From Spinacia oleracea (lineage: Eukaryota > Streptophyta > Magnoliopsida > Caryophyllales > Amaranthaceae): 64,000 bases of DNA. Position 1 is the stretch's first letter. Every line of letters begins with the position of its first letter. The DNA lies in assembly GCF_020520425.1 (NCBI RefSeq), contig NC_079487.1:105930141-105994140 (forward strand), read 5' to 3'. This document shows positions 10,417 to 19,559 of the stretch, piece by piece. The position numbers and the translations under genes are program-made. The notes under the pieces are model-generated. The model made no database searches. It was not told where the DNA came from and saw only the letters and a program-made list of their open reading frames with translations.

Positions 10417-10806
10417 GGTTTGGATTGTTCTTCCGATCTCTTGTGGTTCGGAAACCTGGGCAAGAGATCGCTAGTCTGCCTCTTTAGTTATGCCTTCGGC
10501 GATCCGTGGATCTGAGCCGGAGTTTTATAACTTGATTCGAGCGACTGTTTGTTGCGAACAAATTTTATTAGGGTACCGCGAATCCGAGGATTCTGGACGA
10601 TTCCCTGAAGTGTATGATTTGGTCATTTCTTGCATTTTATCAAGGAATGGGCAAAGTCAATCCTGTTTTTAGTCTCGGATTGATCAGATCCGAGGCTGCA
10701 TGTATATATAAAGGGACAATAAATATAGAGATAAGTTTAATGAAACTCATGGTGCCAATGGCTTTCCTCTTCTCATTAAACAACTTACTTGGTTTTCAGA
10801 CAGAGA
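10417..10806. other. Untranslated spacer between tandem array and pol stop
   Basis: No credible ORF on either strand. It forms the 3' untranslated part of the sense transcript of the element. Confidence 0.6.
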
Positions 10807-13800
10807 TCATACAAAATATTTCTTGAGAACATCGGTATTCCAATGGTTCTTCAAAATTGTTCCATCTAACTGTTTCAGCATATACGTGCCTGGCCTTTTT
10901 TCGGAATGGATGATGTATGGTCCTTCCCAAGTGGCTGAGAGTTTGCCATGGATCCGTCCTTTCTGAACCGAGGCGGCGTTTCTGAGTACTAGATCACCGA
11001 CTTTTAGGGGTCTGGCGTTGACTCTTCGGTTGTAATGCTTGTTGACCCTCTGCAAATAGGCTGCGTTGAGTGTCCTTGCATCGTTCCGAGCTTCGTCCAG
11101 TAGATCGAGAGCTTCGGATAGAAGTTGGTTGTTGCTTTCTCCTTGGAGCCCATCATACCTGTTGTATGCCTGGATCCTCAGGCTTTCTGTTCCGATTTCC
11201 ACAGGGATTACAGCTTCGGATCCATATACAAGGTGGAACGGTGTTTGCCCGGTAGCTTCTTTCTCAGTGGTCCGAAGGGACCATAGCGTTCCGGGTAGCT
11301 CTTCTAACCATTTGTTTTTGTCATCCTCGACTCTTTTCTTGAGTGCGTTGAGGATGAGTTTGTTAGCAGCTTCGGCTTGCCCGTTGCTTTGTGGGTGACA
11401 GACTGCCGAGTACGCTAGGTGTATGCCGAACTGTTTGCACCACTTTTGCAACGGGGTGTTGTCGAACTGTTTCCCGTGGTCGAAGACCATCAGTCTTGGT
11501 ATGCCGAACCTTGTGATGATGTTCTGCCATATGAACTTGCGGACCTGAGGTTCGGTGATGGAGGAGACAGCTTCGGCTTCGATCCATTTGCTAAAATAGT
11601 CGACTCCTACAATCAACCACTTCTTCTGGTTCGTCGCTGAGGGGAAGGGACCAATGATGTCTAACCCCCACTGTGCGAATGGTAAGGGATACAGTGTTGA
11701 TTGTAGGGTTTGAGCTGGTTGATGGATGGCTGGTGCGAACTTTTGGCATTTCTCGCATTTCCTTGCCATCTGCTTTGCCTCGGAAACCATAGTGGGCCAC
11801 CAGTACCCAGCCCGAAGGGCTTTATGTGCCAATGTCCTACCTCCAATGTGGTTTCCGCATATCCCGAGGTGGATTTCCCTTAGGATGTAGTCAGCGTCTG
11901 TTGGACCCACACATTTTAGCAGCGGAGCAGAGAATGATTTCCTCATGAGCTCTCCTTCGGCGCTGATGATGAACCATTTGTTGAATCTTTTCAGTTTTCT
12001 CGCTTGCAGCTTATCTTCGGGAAGTTCTCCCCTTTCTTTGTATGCAACTACTGCGTCCATCCAGCTAGGTTCGGTACGTAAGCTGCATACTGTGGTGGGT
12101 AGCAAGTCGATGCTTCTCTCTTGGTGAACTTCCACGTGGACCGACCTGTTTAGGTCGATGAGTGTTGAGCTTGCGAGTTTTGACAGTGCGTCTGCTTGCG
12201 TGTTCTGTCCTCGGGGGATGAGGATGACTTCAAAGGATCTTAACTTTGACGTTAAGGATTTAATTTTTGCTAAATAGGCTGTCATGCTGGGCCATTTGGC
12301 CTCATACTCCCCTCGGATCTGGTTGGCTACAAGCTGGGAATCAGTTTTGAGGCAAACATGTTCGGCCTCCAGGGATAAACAAAGCTCTATCCCTGCGATT
12401 GCGGCCTCGTATTCGGCCTCGTTGTTGGTTGCTTTGAAGCCGAACTTCAATGCATACTCTATGCTTTTCCCCGTCGGGGGGATCAGTACAACTCCTGCTC
12501 CTGAGCCGTTTATTGTGGAAGATCCGTCAGTGAAGACCTCCCAAGTGCTTTTCGTATCATCCAACATTTCCTGGTATGAGCACTCGGCCAAGAAGTCTGC
12601 CAATGCTTGTGCTTTGATTGCTGTCCTCGGCTGATATTTGATGCCGAACTCTGATAGTTCGAAGGCCCAGGCAGCCAATCTTCCTGACCTCTCTATTTTG
12701 TCGAGTACTTTTTCGAGCGGTTGGTCAGTTAGCACTGTGATCTGGTGGGAGTCGAAGTATGGCCTCAGTTTTCGTGCAGCTACCACTACTGCATATGCGA
12801 CTTTCTCGATGAGTGGGTACCGGGTTTCGGCCCCTGTGAGTGTTCGGCTGGTGAAGTAGATTGGCTGTTGCTTCTTTTCTTCTTCCCGAAGAAGCACTGC
12901 GCTGACGGTTCCAGGGCTAACTGCGACATATAGGTACAGGGTTTCCCCCTCCTTTGGTCTGGCCAGTGTCGGCAGTTGAGCTAGGTGGGCTCTGAGTTGC
13001 TGAAAAGCTTCTTTTTGCTCCTGTTCCCATATCAGTTCGGGATCCACTTTCCTCGGGACCCCTTTTTTCTTGACTGGTTCTGCTTCTCCTCCGGGGAGGT
13101 TCTTTGGTTTCAGTGCTTTGAAGAAGGGGGCTCCCTTGTCCGAGGCTTTTGATATGAACCTTGTTAGTGCGGCTAACCTGCCGGTTAGCCTCTGCACATC
13201 TCTCTTGGTCTTCGGCTCGGGTAAATCCAATGCCGCTTGGACTTTGTCTGGGTTCGCATCAATCCCTCTTTCGCTCACCATGAATCCGAGGAATTTCCCT
13301 GACTTCACCCCGAAGACGCATTTTTTTGGGTTCAGCTTCATGCTGTATTTCCTCAGATTTCCGAAGGTCTCTGCCAAGTCTTTGACGTGGTTTTCCTCCT
13401 TGATGCTTTTTACGATGGAGTCATCCACATAGACCTCCACATTCCTCCCTTTCTGGTCGGCGAAGACGTGATCAACTAGCCTCTGGTAGGTGGCTCCGGC
13501 ATTTTTCAAGCCGAAAGGCATCATTTTGTAGTTGAACACTCCTGCGCTTGTGATGAACGCTGTCTTTGCTCTGTCATCGGGGTGCATGAATACTTGGTGG
13601 TAGCCTGAAAAGGCATCCATGAAGCTGAGCAGTGCATGGCCGCTGGTGGAGTCAACCAATTGATCTATCCTTGGCAGGGGATAGTAGTCTTTGGGGCAGG
13701 CTCGGTTCAGGTCTGTGAAATCCACGCACATTCGCCAGGAGCCATTCGCTTTTTTGACCATCACCACGTTGGCCAGCCATTTCGGATACATGCATGGCTC

Positions 13801-14367
13801 AATGAATCCGGCCTCCTGCAACTTTTTCACCTCCTCGGCGATGGCTTTGTTTTTCTCCGAGGAGTAGTTCCTCTTTTTTTGCTTGACTGGCCGAGCTTCA
13901 GCGTTGACGTCCAGCTTGTGACAAATCAGCTTCGGATTTATCCCTGGCATATCTGCTGCTGACCATGCAAAGATGTCTTTATGATCCCTGAGTAATCGGA
14001 TCAAATCGATTCGGAGCCCCGAGCTTAGGCCCTTGCCTATTCGGACGCTCCTGTCTGAATCCTCTTCGAGGAAGATATCCTCCATTTCTTGATCTGGTTC
14101 GGGAGATAGGGTTTCGGGGCGGGCATCAACTTCTGCGGGAGACAAGCTGCTCGTGCTTGCTCTTCTCCTTTTTGCCTCGCTTTCCTCTCCCGTAGCTCCT
14201 TTTTCTTCCTCGGGGCCGTCCCCTAGTTTGGGCTTTCGGACAGCAGTGTGGCAGGTTCTTCTCGCCACTTCTTGATCACCTCTGATTCGTTCGGCGAATC
14301 CTGCATCCGAGACGTATATCATCAGCTGGTGGTATGTGGAGGGGACTGCTTGCATCTTGTGAATCAT
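10807..14367 (-). CDS. pol: Gypsy pol: RT, RNase H, second RNase H, integrase
   Basis: 1186 codons beginning MIHKM. Domains in order: reverse transcriptase (about 150-330) with YPLPRID, LLSFMDAFSGYHQ and YVDD at 313-316; the connection/RNase H that follows RT in Ty3 elements (about 455-560); a second RNase H beginning WEVFTDGS (about 605-735) with NNEAEYEA and LKTDSQL; integrase zinc finger H-H-C-C (about 828-875, HLGICGNHIGG to CEKCQKF); catalytic core with Asp in GLDIIGPF (about 903), Asp in VFDHGKQF (about 962) and Glu in NGQAEAANK (about 998). All catalytic residues are present. It makes cDNA and integrates it. Its start overlaps the gag-protease stop as ATGA; the residues upstream of Met1 that normally join it to the protease lie in the other frame, so it is probably expressed as a fusion or is uncoupled by an indel. 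Confidence 0.95.
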   Translation of the reverse strand: MIHKMQAVPSTYHQLMIYVSDAGFAERIRGDQEVARRTCHTAVRKPKLGDGPEEEKGATGEESEAKRRRASTSSLSPAEVDARPETLSPEPDQEMEDIFLEEDSDRSVRIGKGLSSGLRIDLIRLLRDHKDIFAWSAADMPGINPKLICHKLDVNAEARPVKQKKRNYSSEKNKAIAEEVKKLQEAGFIEPCMYPKWLANVVMVKKANGSWRMCVDFTDLNRACPKDYYPLPRIDQLVDSTSGHALLSFMDAFSGYHQVFMHPDDRAKTAFITSAGVFNYKMMPFGLKNAGATYQRLVDHVFADQKGRNVEVYVDDSIVKSIKEENHVKDLAETFGNLRKYSMKLNPKKCVFGVKSGKFLGFMVSERGIDANPDKVQAALDLPEPKTKRDVQRLTGRLAALTRFISKASDKGAPFFKALKPKNLPGGEAEPVKKKGVPRKVDPELIWEQEQKEAFQQLRAHLAQLPTLARPKEGETLYLYVAVSPGTVSAVLLREEEKKQQPIYFTSRTLTGAETRYPLIEKVAYAVVVAARKLRPYFDSHQITVLTDQPLEKVLDKIERSGRLAAWAFELSEFGIKYQPRTAIKAQALADFLAECSYQEMLDDTKSTWEVFTDGSSTINGSGAGVVLIPPTGKSIEYALKFGFKATNNEAEYEAAIAGIELCLSLEAEHVCLKTDSQLVANQIRGEYEAKWPSMTAYLAKIKSLTSKLRSFEVILIPRGQNTQADALSKLASSTLIDLNRSVHVEVHQERSIDLLPTTVCSLRTEPSWMDAVVAYKERGELPEDKLQARKLKRFNKWFIISAEGELMRKSFSAPLLKCVGPTDADYILREIHLGICGNHIGGRTLAHKALRAGYWWPTMVSEAKQMARKCEKCQKFAPAIHQPAQTLQSTLYPLPFAQWGLDIIGPFPSATNQKKWLIVGVDYFSKWIEAEAVSSITEPQVRKFIWQNIITRFGIPRLMVFDHGKQFDNTPLQKWCKQFGIHLAYSAVCHPQSNGQAEAANKLILNALKKRVEDDKNKWLEELPGTLWSLRTTEKEATGQTPFHLVYGSEAVIPVEIGTESLRIQAYNRYDGLQGESNNQLLSEALDLLDEARNDARTLNAAYLQRVNKHYNRRVNARPLKVGDLVLRNAASVQKGRIHGKLSATWEGPYIIHSEKRPGTYMLKQLDGTILKNHWNTDVLKKYFV

Positions 14368-16559
14368 GGTCTCCCCATGATTACGTTGTATACGGAGTCG
14401 CAGTCCATCACCAAAAATTCGTCCCGAAGGGTTTTTGCTGCCTGGCCTTCGCCCACTGTGACTGGCAGGGTGATCTTTCCTCGAGGGATAGCTGCGGATC
14501 CGTTGAATCCGATCAGAGGATAACTGACTTTCGTCAGTGCTTCCTCTGGCTCTTCGAGGATCAGCTGCTCGAAGCAGTTTCTGAAGATGATATTGACGGC
14601 ACTTCCTCCGTCGACTAACACTCGATGTACGTTGTGGTTGTTGAGGTCCATGGAAATGACCAGAGGATCGTCATGTTTGTACTGGACTCCGAAGCAATCA
14701 TCAGCAGTGAAGGTCATGTTCGGGGGGTGTGGCTGGTTGTCTCCAACCGCGCTGAAGTTGACCCGATGGGAGAGGGCTCTTAGGTGTTTCTTGCTGGCCT
14801 GGCCAGACTTCTGCCCCCCGAACACCACCAGGATGTCGTTTTTCTTATGTCCTGTTGCTTCGTAGACCCTCTTCTGGGGTTGCTCATGCTGTTTGCCACT
14901 GGTGGCCTTTTCTTTTTCCTCCCTTCGGTCTAACAAGTACTGTTTCAGGTAGCCTCGGCGAACGAGGTCCTCAATGTTGTCTTTCAGTGAGTTGCACTCT
15001 TCGGTGTGGTGACCGAAGTCATCATGGAACTCGCACCACTTGTTCTTGTTTCTCCGAGCTGGGTTGGACTTGAGCTTCCCCGGTAGTTTCCACTTTTCAT
15101 CATTTCTGTTGAGGCTAAATATCTCTTTTCGGGGCAGAGCTAGTGGAGTGTAGTTGGTGTATTTGGGTTGAAGTTCACCCCTTCTCCCGTCTTTCTTCGG
15201 GCTCATCTCTCTAGCTCCTACTTTCTCTTTCCCCTTCCTTGAGCCGCCCTCGGGCTTGCTCTGGGTATTCTTTGTGTCTCTCGGATCCGACGATCCCTTC
15301 AATCTTGCAGCGGCCTTGTTGAACTCTTCGGTTCTGATGAACGCATCAGCCATTTGGAGCACGTCAGCTATTCTGGAGGGGTTCTTCATTGAGAGTTCGT
15401 CACGGAACTTCCCTTCCTGGAGCGCGTGCTTCAAGGCGAAGATGGCCACGTCTGGCTGCAAGTTTGGTATGTTTGTTGATTCCTTCATGAATCTGGCCAT
15501 GAATTCTCTCAGACTTTCGTCTCTTTCTTGTTGGATTGAGGTCAGTTCTGCTGTGGTTCGCTCGGGGCGATTGTTGCTCACGAACTGTGTGCAGAATCTC
15601 TTTTTCAGCTTTTTCCAGCTCTTGATCGATCCCTTCGGCAGCGATCTAAACCACTCTCCCGCCACTCCGGTTAGCGTGGTTGGGAAGTATTTACACCAAC
15701 ATGCTTCGGAGTAGGGACTCAAGAACATTTGCTGCTCGTAGGAGATGACATGATCCCTCGGATCTGTGATTCCGCTGTAGGTTAGGTGCGCTGGCAGTCT
15801 TACCTTCGGTATTTCTTCCATGATCAGCTCGTCCGAGAAAGGGGATGACGTAGGAGTCATGATTCTTTTCCCGAGTCTAGCCCTGATGCCTTCGTTTGCC
15901 GAGGTTCTGTGATTAGAACGTTCGGGCGTACGATGGGGGCTAGGGGTTCGATCATGCCTCCTGTCTCTTCTTCTTTCTCGGCTACTGACCTCGGGTCGTT
16001 CGCCAGATCTGCTCGACTCACCTACCCCGAGTCTCGTATGGATCGAAGGTCTTAACCTTGAGTGGACCGAGGGCCTCAACCTGCTGAGCACCGAGCTTCG
16101 GATCCGAGTGTTACGAGTAGTTGATTCGCTTTGGAGAGCTGTTGGAGTAGGCGATGGTCTCGCAAACCAATCTGGTTGCTGTTGTGCCCTTTTTTGGGTG
16201 TCCCACGTGCTTTCCATCCACCTCGACGTCAAGTGTGTACCTGTCAAGGGAAGGAGTTCTCGTTCGGGTCTGGACACTTCCGCACTGGGTGGCTCGTTCA
16301 GCCTTCGCCTGGTCCTCCTCTCTTCTCTGCGGTCATTTGCCAGTCCTTGCTGCTTCTCATTGAAGAGGAAGTTTTGCATGATGGTCATGGCCGCGGTGAG
16401 CTCTTCCCTAGTTGGAATCGGAGGTCCTGCATTTGTGGCGGTCGTAGCTCTGCTTGGCTGTGACCTCGCCATCGATTGAGGGTGCCCCTCTTGGTCAGAT
16501 TCTGAATCTGACCGCACCATCATATCGTCGTCATTGTTGTTAACAACATCATTCACCAT
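14364..16559 (-). CDS. gag: Gypsy gag-protease polyprotein
   Basis: The open frame extends back to 16736 through the primer-binding site into the LTR, but the first Met inside the internal region is at 16559 (MVNDVV), giving about 731 residues. An Arg/Ser-rich N-terminal part precedes a retrotransposon gag core (about 255-365; PRDHVISYEQQM, GVAGEWFRSLP, RFCTQFVSNNR). A Cys/His segment KWCEFHDDFGHHTEEC (about 506-522) resembles the knuckle of plant Gypsy gag. An aspartic protease carries VDGGSAVNI near residue 650. The frame stops right after the conserved IMGRP at the end of the protease, where related elements normally continue into pol. It packages the RNA and processes the polyprotein. Confidence 0.9.
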   Translation of the reverse strand: MVNDVVNNNDDDMMVRSDSESDQEGHPQSMARSQPSRATTATNAGPPIPTREELTAAMTIMQNFLFNEKQQGLANDRREERRTRRRLNEPPSAEVSRPERELLPLTGTHLTSRWMESTWDTQKRAQQQPDWFARPSPTPTALQSESTTRNTRIRSSVLSRLRPSVHSRLRPSIHTRLGVGESSRSGERPEVSSRERRRDRRHDRTPSPHRTPERSNHRTSANEGIRARLGKRIMTPTSSPFSDELIMEEIPKVRLPAHLTYSGITDPRDHVISYEQQMFLSPYSEACWCKYFPTTLTGVAGEWFRSLPKGSIKSWKKLKKRFCTQFVSNNRPERTTAELTSIQQERDESLREFMARFMKESTNIPNLQPDVAIFALKHALQEGKFRDELSMKNPSRIADVLQMADAFIRTEEFNKAAARLKGSSDPRDTKNTQSKPEGGSRKGKEKVGAREMSPKKDGRRGELQPKYTNYTPLALPRKEIFSLNRNDEKWKLPGKLKSNPARRNKNKWCEFHDDFGHHTEECNSLKDNIEDLVRRGYLKQYLLDRREEKEKATSGKQHEQPQKRVYEATGHKKNDILVVFGGQKSGQASKKHLRALSHRVNFSAVGDNQPHPPNMTFTADDCFGVQYKHDDPLVISMDLNNHNVHRVLVDGGSAVNIIFRNCFEQLILEEPEEALTKVSYPLIGFNGSAAIPRGKITLPVTVGEGQAAKTLRDEFLVMDCDSVYNVIMGRP

Positions 16560-16610
16560 TTTCGCGGAAAGAGGTGATTGATGTCTTTCAAAGGCTTTGA
16601 AGTGTTCTTC

Positions 16611-16626
16611 CCCACAGACGGCGCCA
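16611..16626 (-). other. Primer-binding site (tRNA-Asp-like)
   Basis: Three bases inside the 5' LTR the minus strand reads TGGCGCCGTC followed by TGTGGG. TGGCGCCG is the usual start of Gypsy primer sites complementary to the CCA end of a plant tRNA-Asp. The first ten bases fit that tRNA and the remainder fits poorly; the tRNA identity is from recalled family knowledge. Confidence 0.65.
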
Positions 16627-16629
16627 AAT

Positions 16630-17055
16630 TGTTCCGGTGTTGTAAAGATGGAAACAATGGGCTTCGAATGAAGGCCCTTTTGTATGTGTTGAAGATCTTG
16701 CTTGTTTGAATGAGTGGAGTCCGAATTCACCTGCACAAGAGCAAAGTCACTAGCCTCGGGGGTGTTTCCGAGGAAAGCCCCTCCGATGCCTAAGTAAGAA
16801 TGATGCTCGGATTCTAGAGAGAAGTTCTCTAGAAGAGTAGTCTTAAGGCGGTAAATTGGACGTACCTTGAGGTGTGAGCCTTGGCGGCCTATTTATAGTG
16901 TTTGCATAATAAATGCCCATAGGTCATTTATTGCTTTTGGGCCTTGGGCCTTGATGGATGGCTGACTAGCCATTGGTGGGTTTGATGCTGTTTGTTTAGA
17001 GCCATTGGGCTTTGGACTTAGTGGCCCAATTGAGAATCAATTGGGAGCCCAAACA
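16630..17055 (-). repeat. 5' LTR of the Gypsy element with TATA box at 16889-16898
   Basis: It is 426 bp, the same length and apparently the same sequence as the 3' LTR. The minus-strand CTATAAATAG at 16889-16898 is the likely core promoter for the gag-pol transcript. Confidence 0.95.
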
Positions 17056-17060
17056 CAAGT
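17056..17060. repeat. Target-site duplication, right copy (CAAGT)
   Basis: Identical to 5538-5542 and in the same orientation. Confidence 0.93.
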
Positions 17061-18803
17061 GATACTATTATTCTTTACTTCTCAAAATTTTATAATTAGA
17101 ACACATAATTTATAATAGAAACCATGCAATATTTCAAAACGAAGTATAGGCAATGGAACTTTTGAGTTTTGGCAAGGCATCACATGGAATAAAGAAAGAA
17201 AAGACTATACATTTTTTAAACAGTTCATAAATAATCAAACGGAACAGTTTCTCCCCTTAAAAAACGGAAGAATTTTATTAGGACGGTAGGGGTAATATAT
17301 TTTCATATACTACGTAGAATATAAACAAACCATACCATATTCCTAATCGATGATTTGTTGGCTAATGTTGGAGCTTCTTTAAACAAATGTTGGACAAACA
17401 CAAGTAGAAAAATCAATCAAGGAGGTATAAAAAAAAATTATTTATTTTTTTAAAAAAAAGACAGGAAAAGAAAGGGAAAATAGTACAAAACAACCATCAA
17501 GTAGACAGGATTAAACAAATGACATTATAGATGGTGTAAGCTCAATTACATTATCAAAACAACAGAAAGTAAGGTGGGATGTGTTGGATCAACCAATTGC
17601 ATAACTACTTTATTTTCATTTTTAAAGTAATCAATCACACTAAAATTTATAATAAAACTCATCCATGGAATTGAAATTAGTGGAGCTAATTAAAGTGGAG
17701 AATATAATCTCAAAAAGAAGTTGAAACTGATTAAGTTGTTCATATGCATTATTGAATTGAAAATAATGGTAGAAGGATCAAGATTCAAGAGTCTTCATAT
17801 ATACAAGGACATTTTTTTAGTAGTACCCAAAAATGATACTAGAAGGTATGGTTATTACATCTTGCTCACATTAAAAATGATACTAGTCATTAGACTCATT
17901 TCATAAATCTCCTAAGGTCTACATCTTGCTCACATATGAATCAAGTCAATACATCAGCCATAATGTTAGTACACCTAAAAGTATGCTAGTGAGTGGTTCG
18001 TCCACTATGGTTTGTGGATCCAGAGTCTACATACAAGGGCATCTTTTTCTTTAAACCTTTGAATTGTTATGTGCAAAGATGTACATAAGGAAATTTGGAT
18101 GTTAGTTATGGACTTACGACAGTTCTGGTTTGAATTTTCCTATTATGATTTGATTTGATTTTAAAACGCTAATATGGCAAAAGGAGAAAGGAGAGATACA
18201 AAGTAAACAAGCCAAGTTGACATAATAGAGGATCTCTACTAGAATTCCCATTAATAAAAGTAACTCAAAATATCTCTCCTAAATAATCATAAAATAAACC
18301 AATCATAGTTCATCTCAACTCTCAACTACCTCTAAACTAGTTTGAAAATGGCCTAAAAGAGAATAGCCAGGAGAAGAATAAGACTAAGGAAGTAAGAAGT
18401 GGGGTTTGGTACTCAAGGAACTCAACTTACGTAGATTGTTCATACCTAAACCATTTTTTAAAATATAATAAATAAATTATAATTCAAGTTTAGTCCAAGT
18501 TCATTAACTTTATCCTCTTTCAGGTGTCAAACAAAGCTTTATTAAACAGACAAAGATCTTATAAAGTGATTTGGTTTAATTTGATTAGACAAAGATGTGT
18601 AACATGGAATCATTTCAAGGGCCATTGTTTATATTATTAGAGATAAAATTATTAAAATCTCTTGTCTTATAATTTATGTACCACTTATCTATCATTTATA
18701 AAATAAAAAGTGGTGGATCAAATATAAATATCAATTAATAAGTAAAAATGACAAACAAATTAATACAAATTGTGAGATAGATGATTCAAATTCGAGAAAA
18801 AGA
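17061..18803. other. AT-rich intergenic DNA without a gene
   Basis: I see no coding region, no structured RNA and no clear element ends. It is the original flank of the Gypsy insertion. Confidence 0.6.
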
Positions 18804-18805
18804 TA

Positions 18806-19549
18806 CTCCCTCCGTATTTATTTAAGGAATACACTTGCCTTTTCCAACCGTACTTATTTAAGAGATACACTTGTCATTTTTAGTAACTTATCAACCCCAC
18901 CATCTAATTAAATAATCTATCTACACCCCATCCCTTAAAATGACATGATCCCACTTGTTTTACTTATTAAAATATCTATCTACCCCACTTGTTTTATTAT
19001 TTTATTTCATTCAATTCTTTTTCTTAATACCTATGTCCGACCAAGTGTATCTCTTAAATAAATACGGATACACTTGCCTTTTCCAACCGTACTTATTTAA
19101 GAGATACACTTGCCATTTTAGTAACTTATCAACCCACCATCTAATTAAATAATCTATCTACACCCCATCCCTTAAAATGACACGATCCCCACTTGTTTTA
19201 CTTATTAAAATATCTATCCACCCCACTTATTTTATTATTTTATTTCATTCAATTCTTTTTCTTAATACCTATGTCCGACCAAGTGTATCTCTTAAATAAA
19301 TACGGATACACTTGCCTTTTCCAACCGTACTTATTTAAGAGATACACTTGCCATTTTAGTAACTTATCAACCCACCATCTAATTAAATAATCTATCTACA
19401 CCCCATCCCTTAAAATGACACGATCCCCACTTGTTTTACTTATTAAAATATCTATCCACCCCACTTATTTTATTATTTTATTTCATTCAATTCTTTTTCT
19501 TAATACCTATGTCCAACCAAGTATATCTCTTAAATAAATACGGATGGAG
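18806..19549. mobile_element. Stowaway-like MITE, tandem triplication (period 238)
   Basis: The left end CTCCCTCCGTATTTATTTAA follows TA, and the right end AAATAAATACGGATGGAG is followed by TA, which fits Tc1/mariner-type Stowaway elements. The interior repeats three times with a period of 238 bases. Each internal junction fuses the right terminal inverted repeat of one copy to the left of the next (AAATACGGATACACTTGCC) instead of having two complete ends. Two 65-codon frames at 18955 and 19193 differ by one residue because they are copies of the same MITE sequence; they are not genes. Single copies of the same family are at 47490 and 60220. Confidence 0.85.
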
Positions 19550-19559
19550 TACTCTGTAA

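Larger units (their letters stand above)
5543..17055 (-). mobile_element. Complete Ty3/Gypsy (Tat-like) LTR retrotransposon, 11.5 kb, with antisense gene
   Basis: Two 426-bp LTRs (5543-5968 and 16630-17055) begin TG and end CA and appear identical by eye. The insertion is flanked by the 5-bp direct duplication CAAGT at 5538-5542 and 17056-17060. Order along the minus strand: 5' LTR, primer-binding site, gag-protease, RT, RNase H, a second RNase H, integrase, 46-bp tandem repeats, an antisense spliced gene, a G-rich tract, 3' LTR. The extra plant-type RNase H after the retroviral one and the additional antisense ORF before the 3' LTR are known hallmarks of Tat-lineage (Retand/Tat) elements. 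Matching LTRs and an intact duplication indicate a very recent insertion. Confidence 0.95.

Noticed and set aside
11066..16479. Plus-strand frames across gag-pol
   Set aside because: They are antisense shadows of the minus-strand gag and pol frames; none has splice or domain evidence, unlike the real antisense gene further left.
5543..17055. Endogenous pararetrovirus or envelope-carrying retrovirus
   Set aside because: LTRs with TG...CA ends, target duplication, complete integrase and double RNase H define a Ty3/Gypsy retrotransposon; no movement protein or envelope-like ORF is visible.
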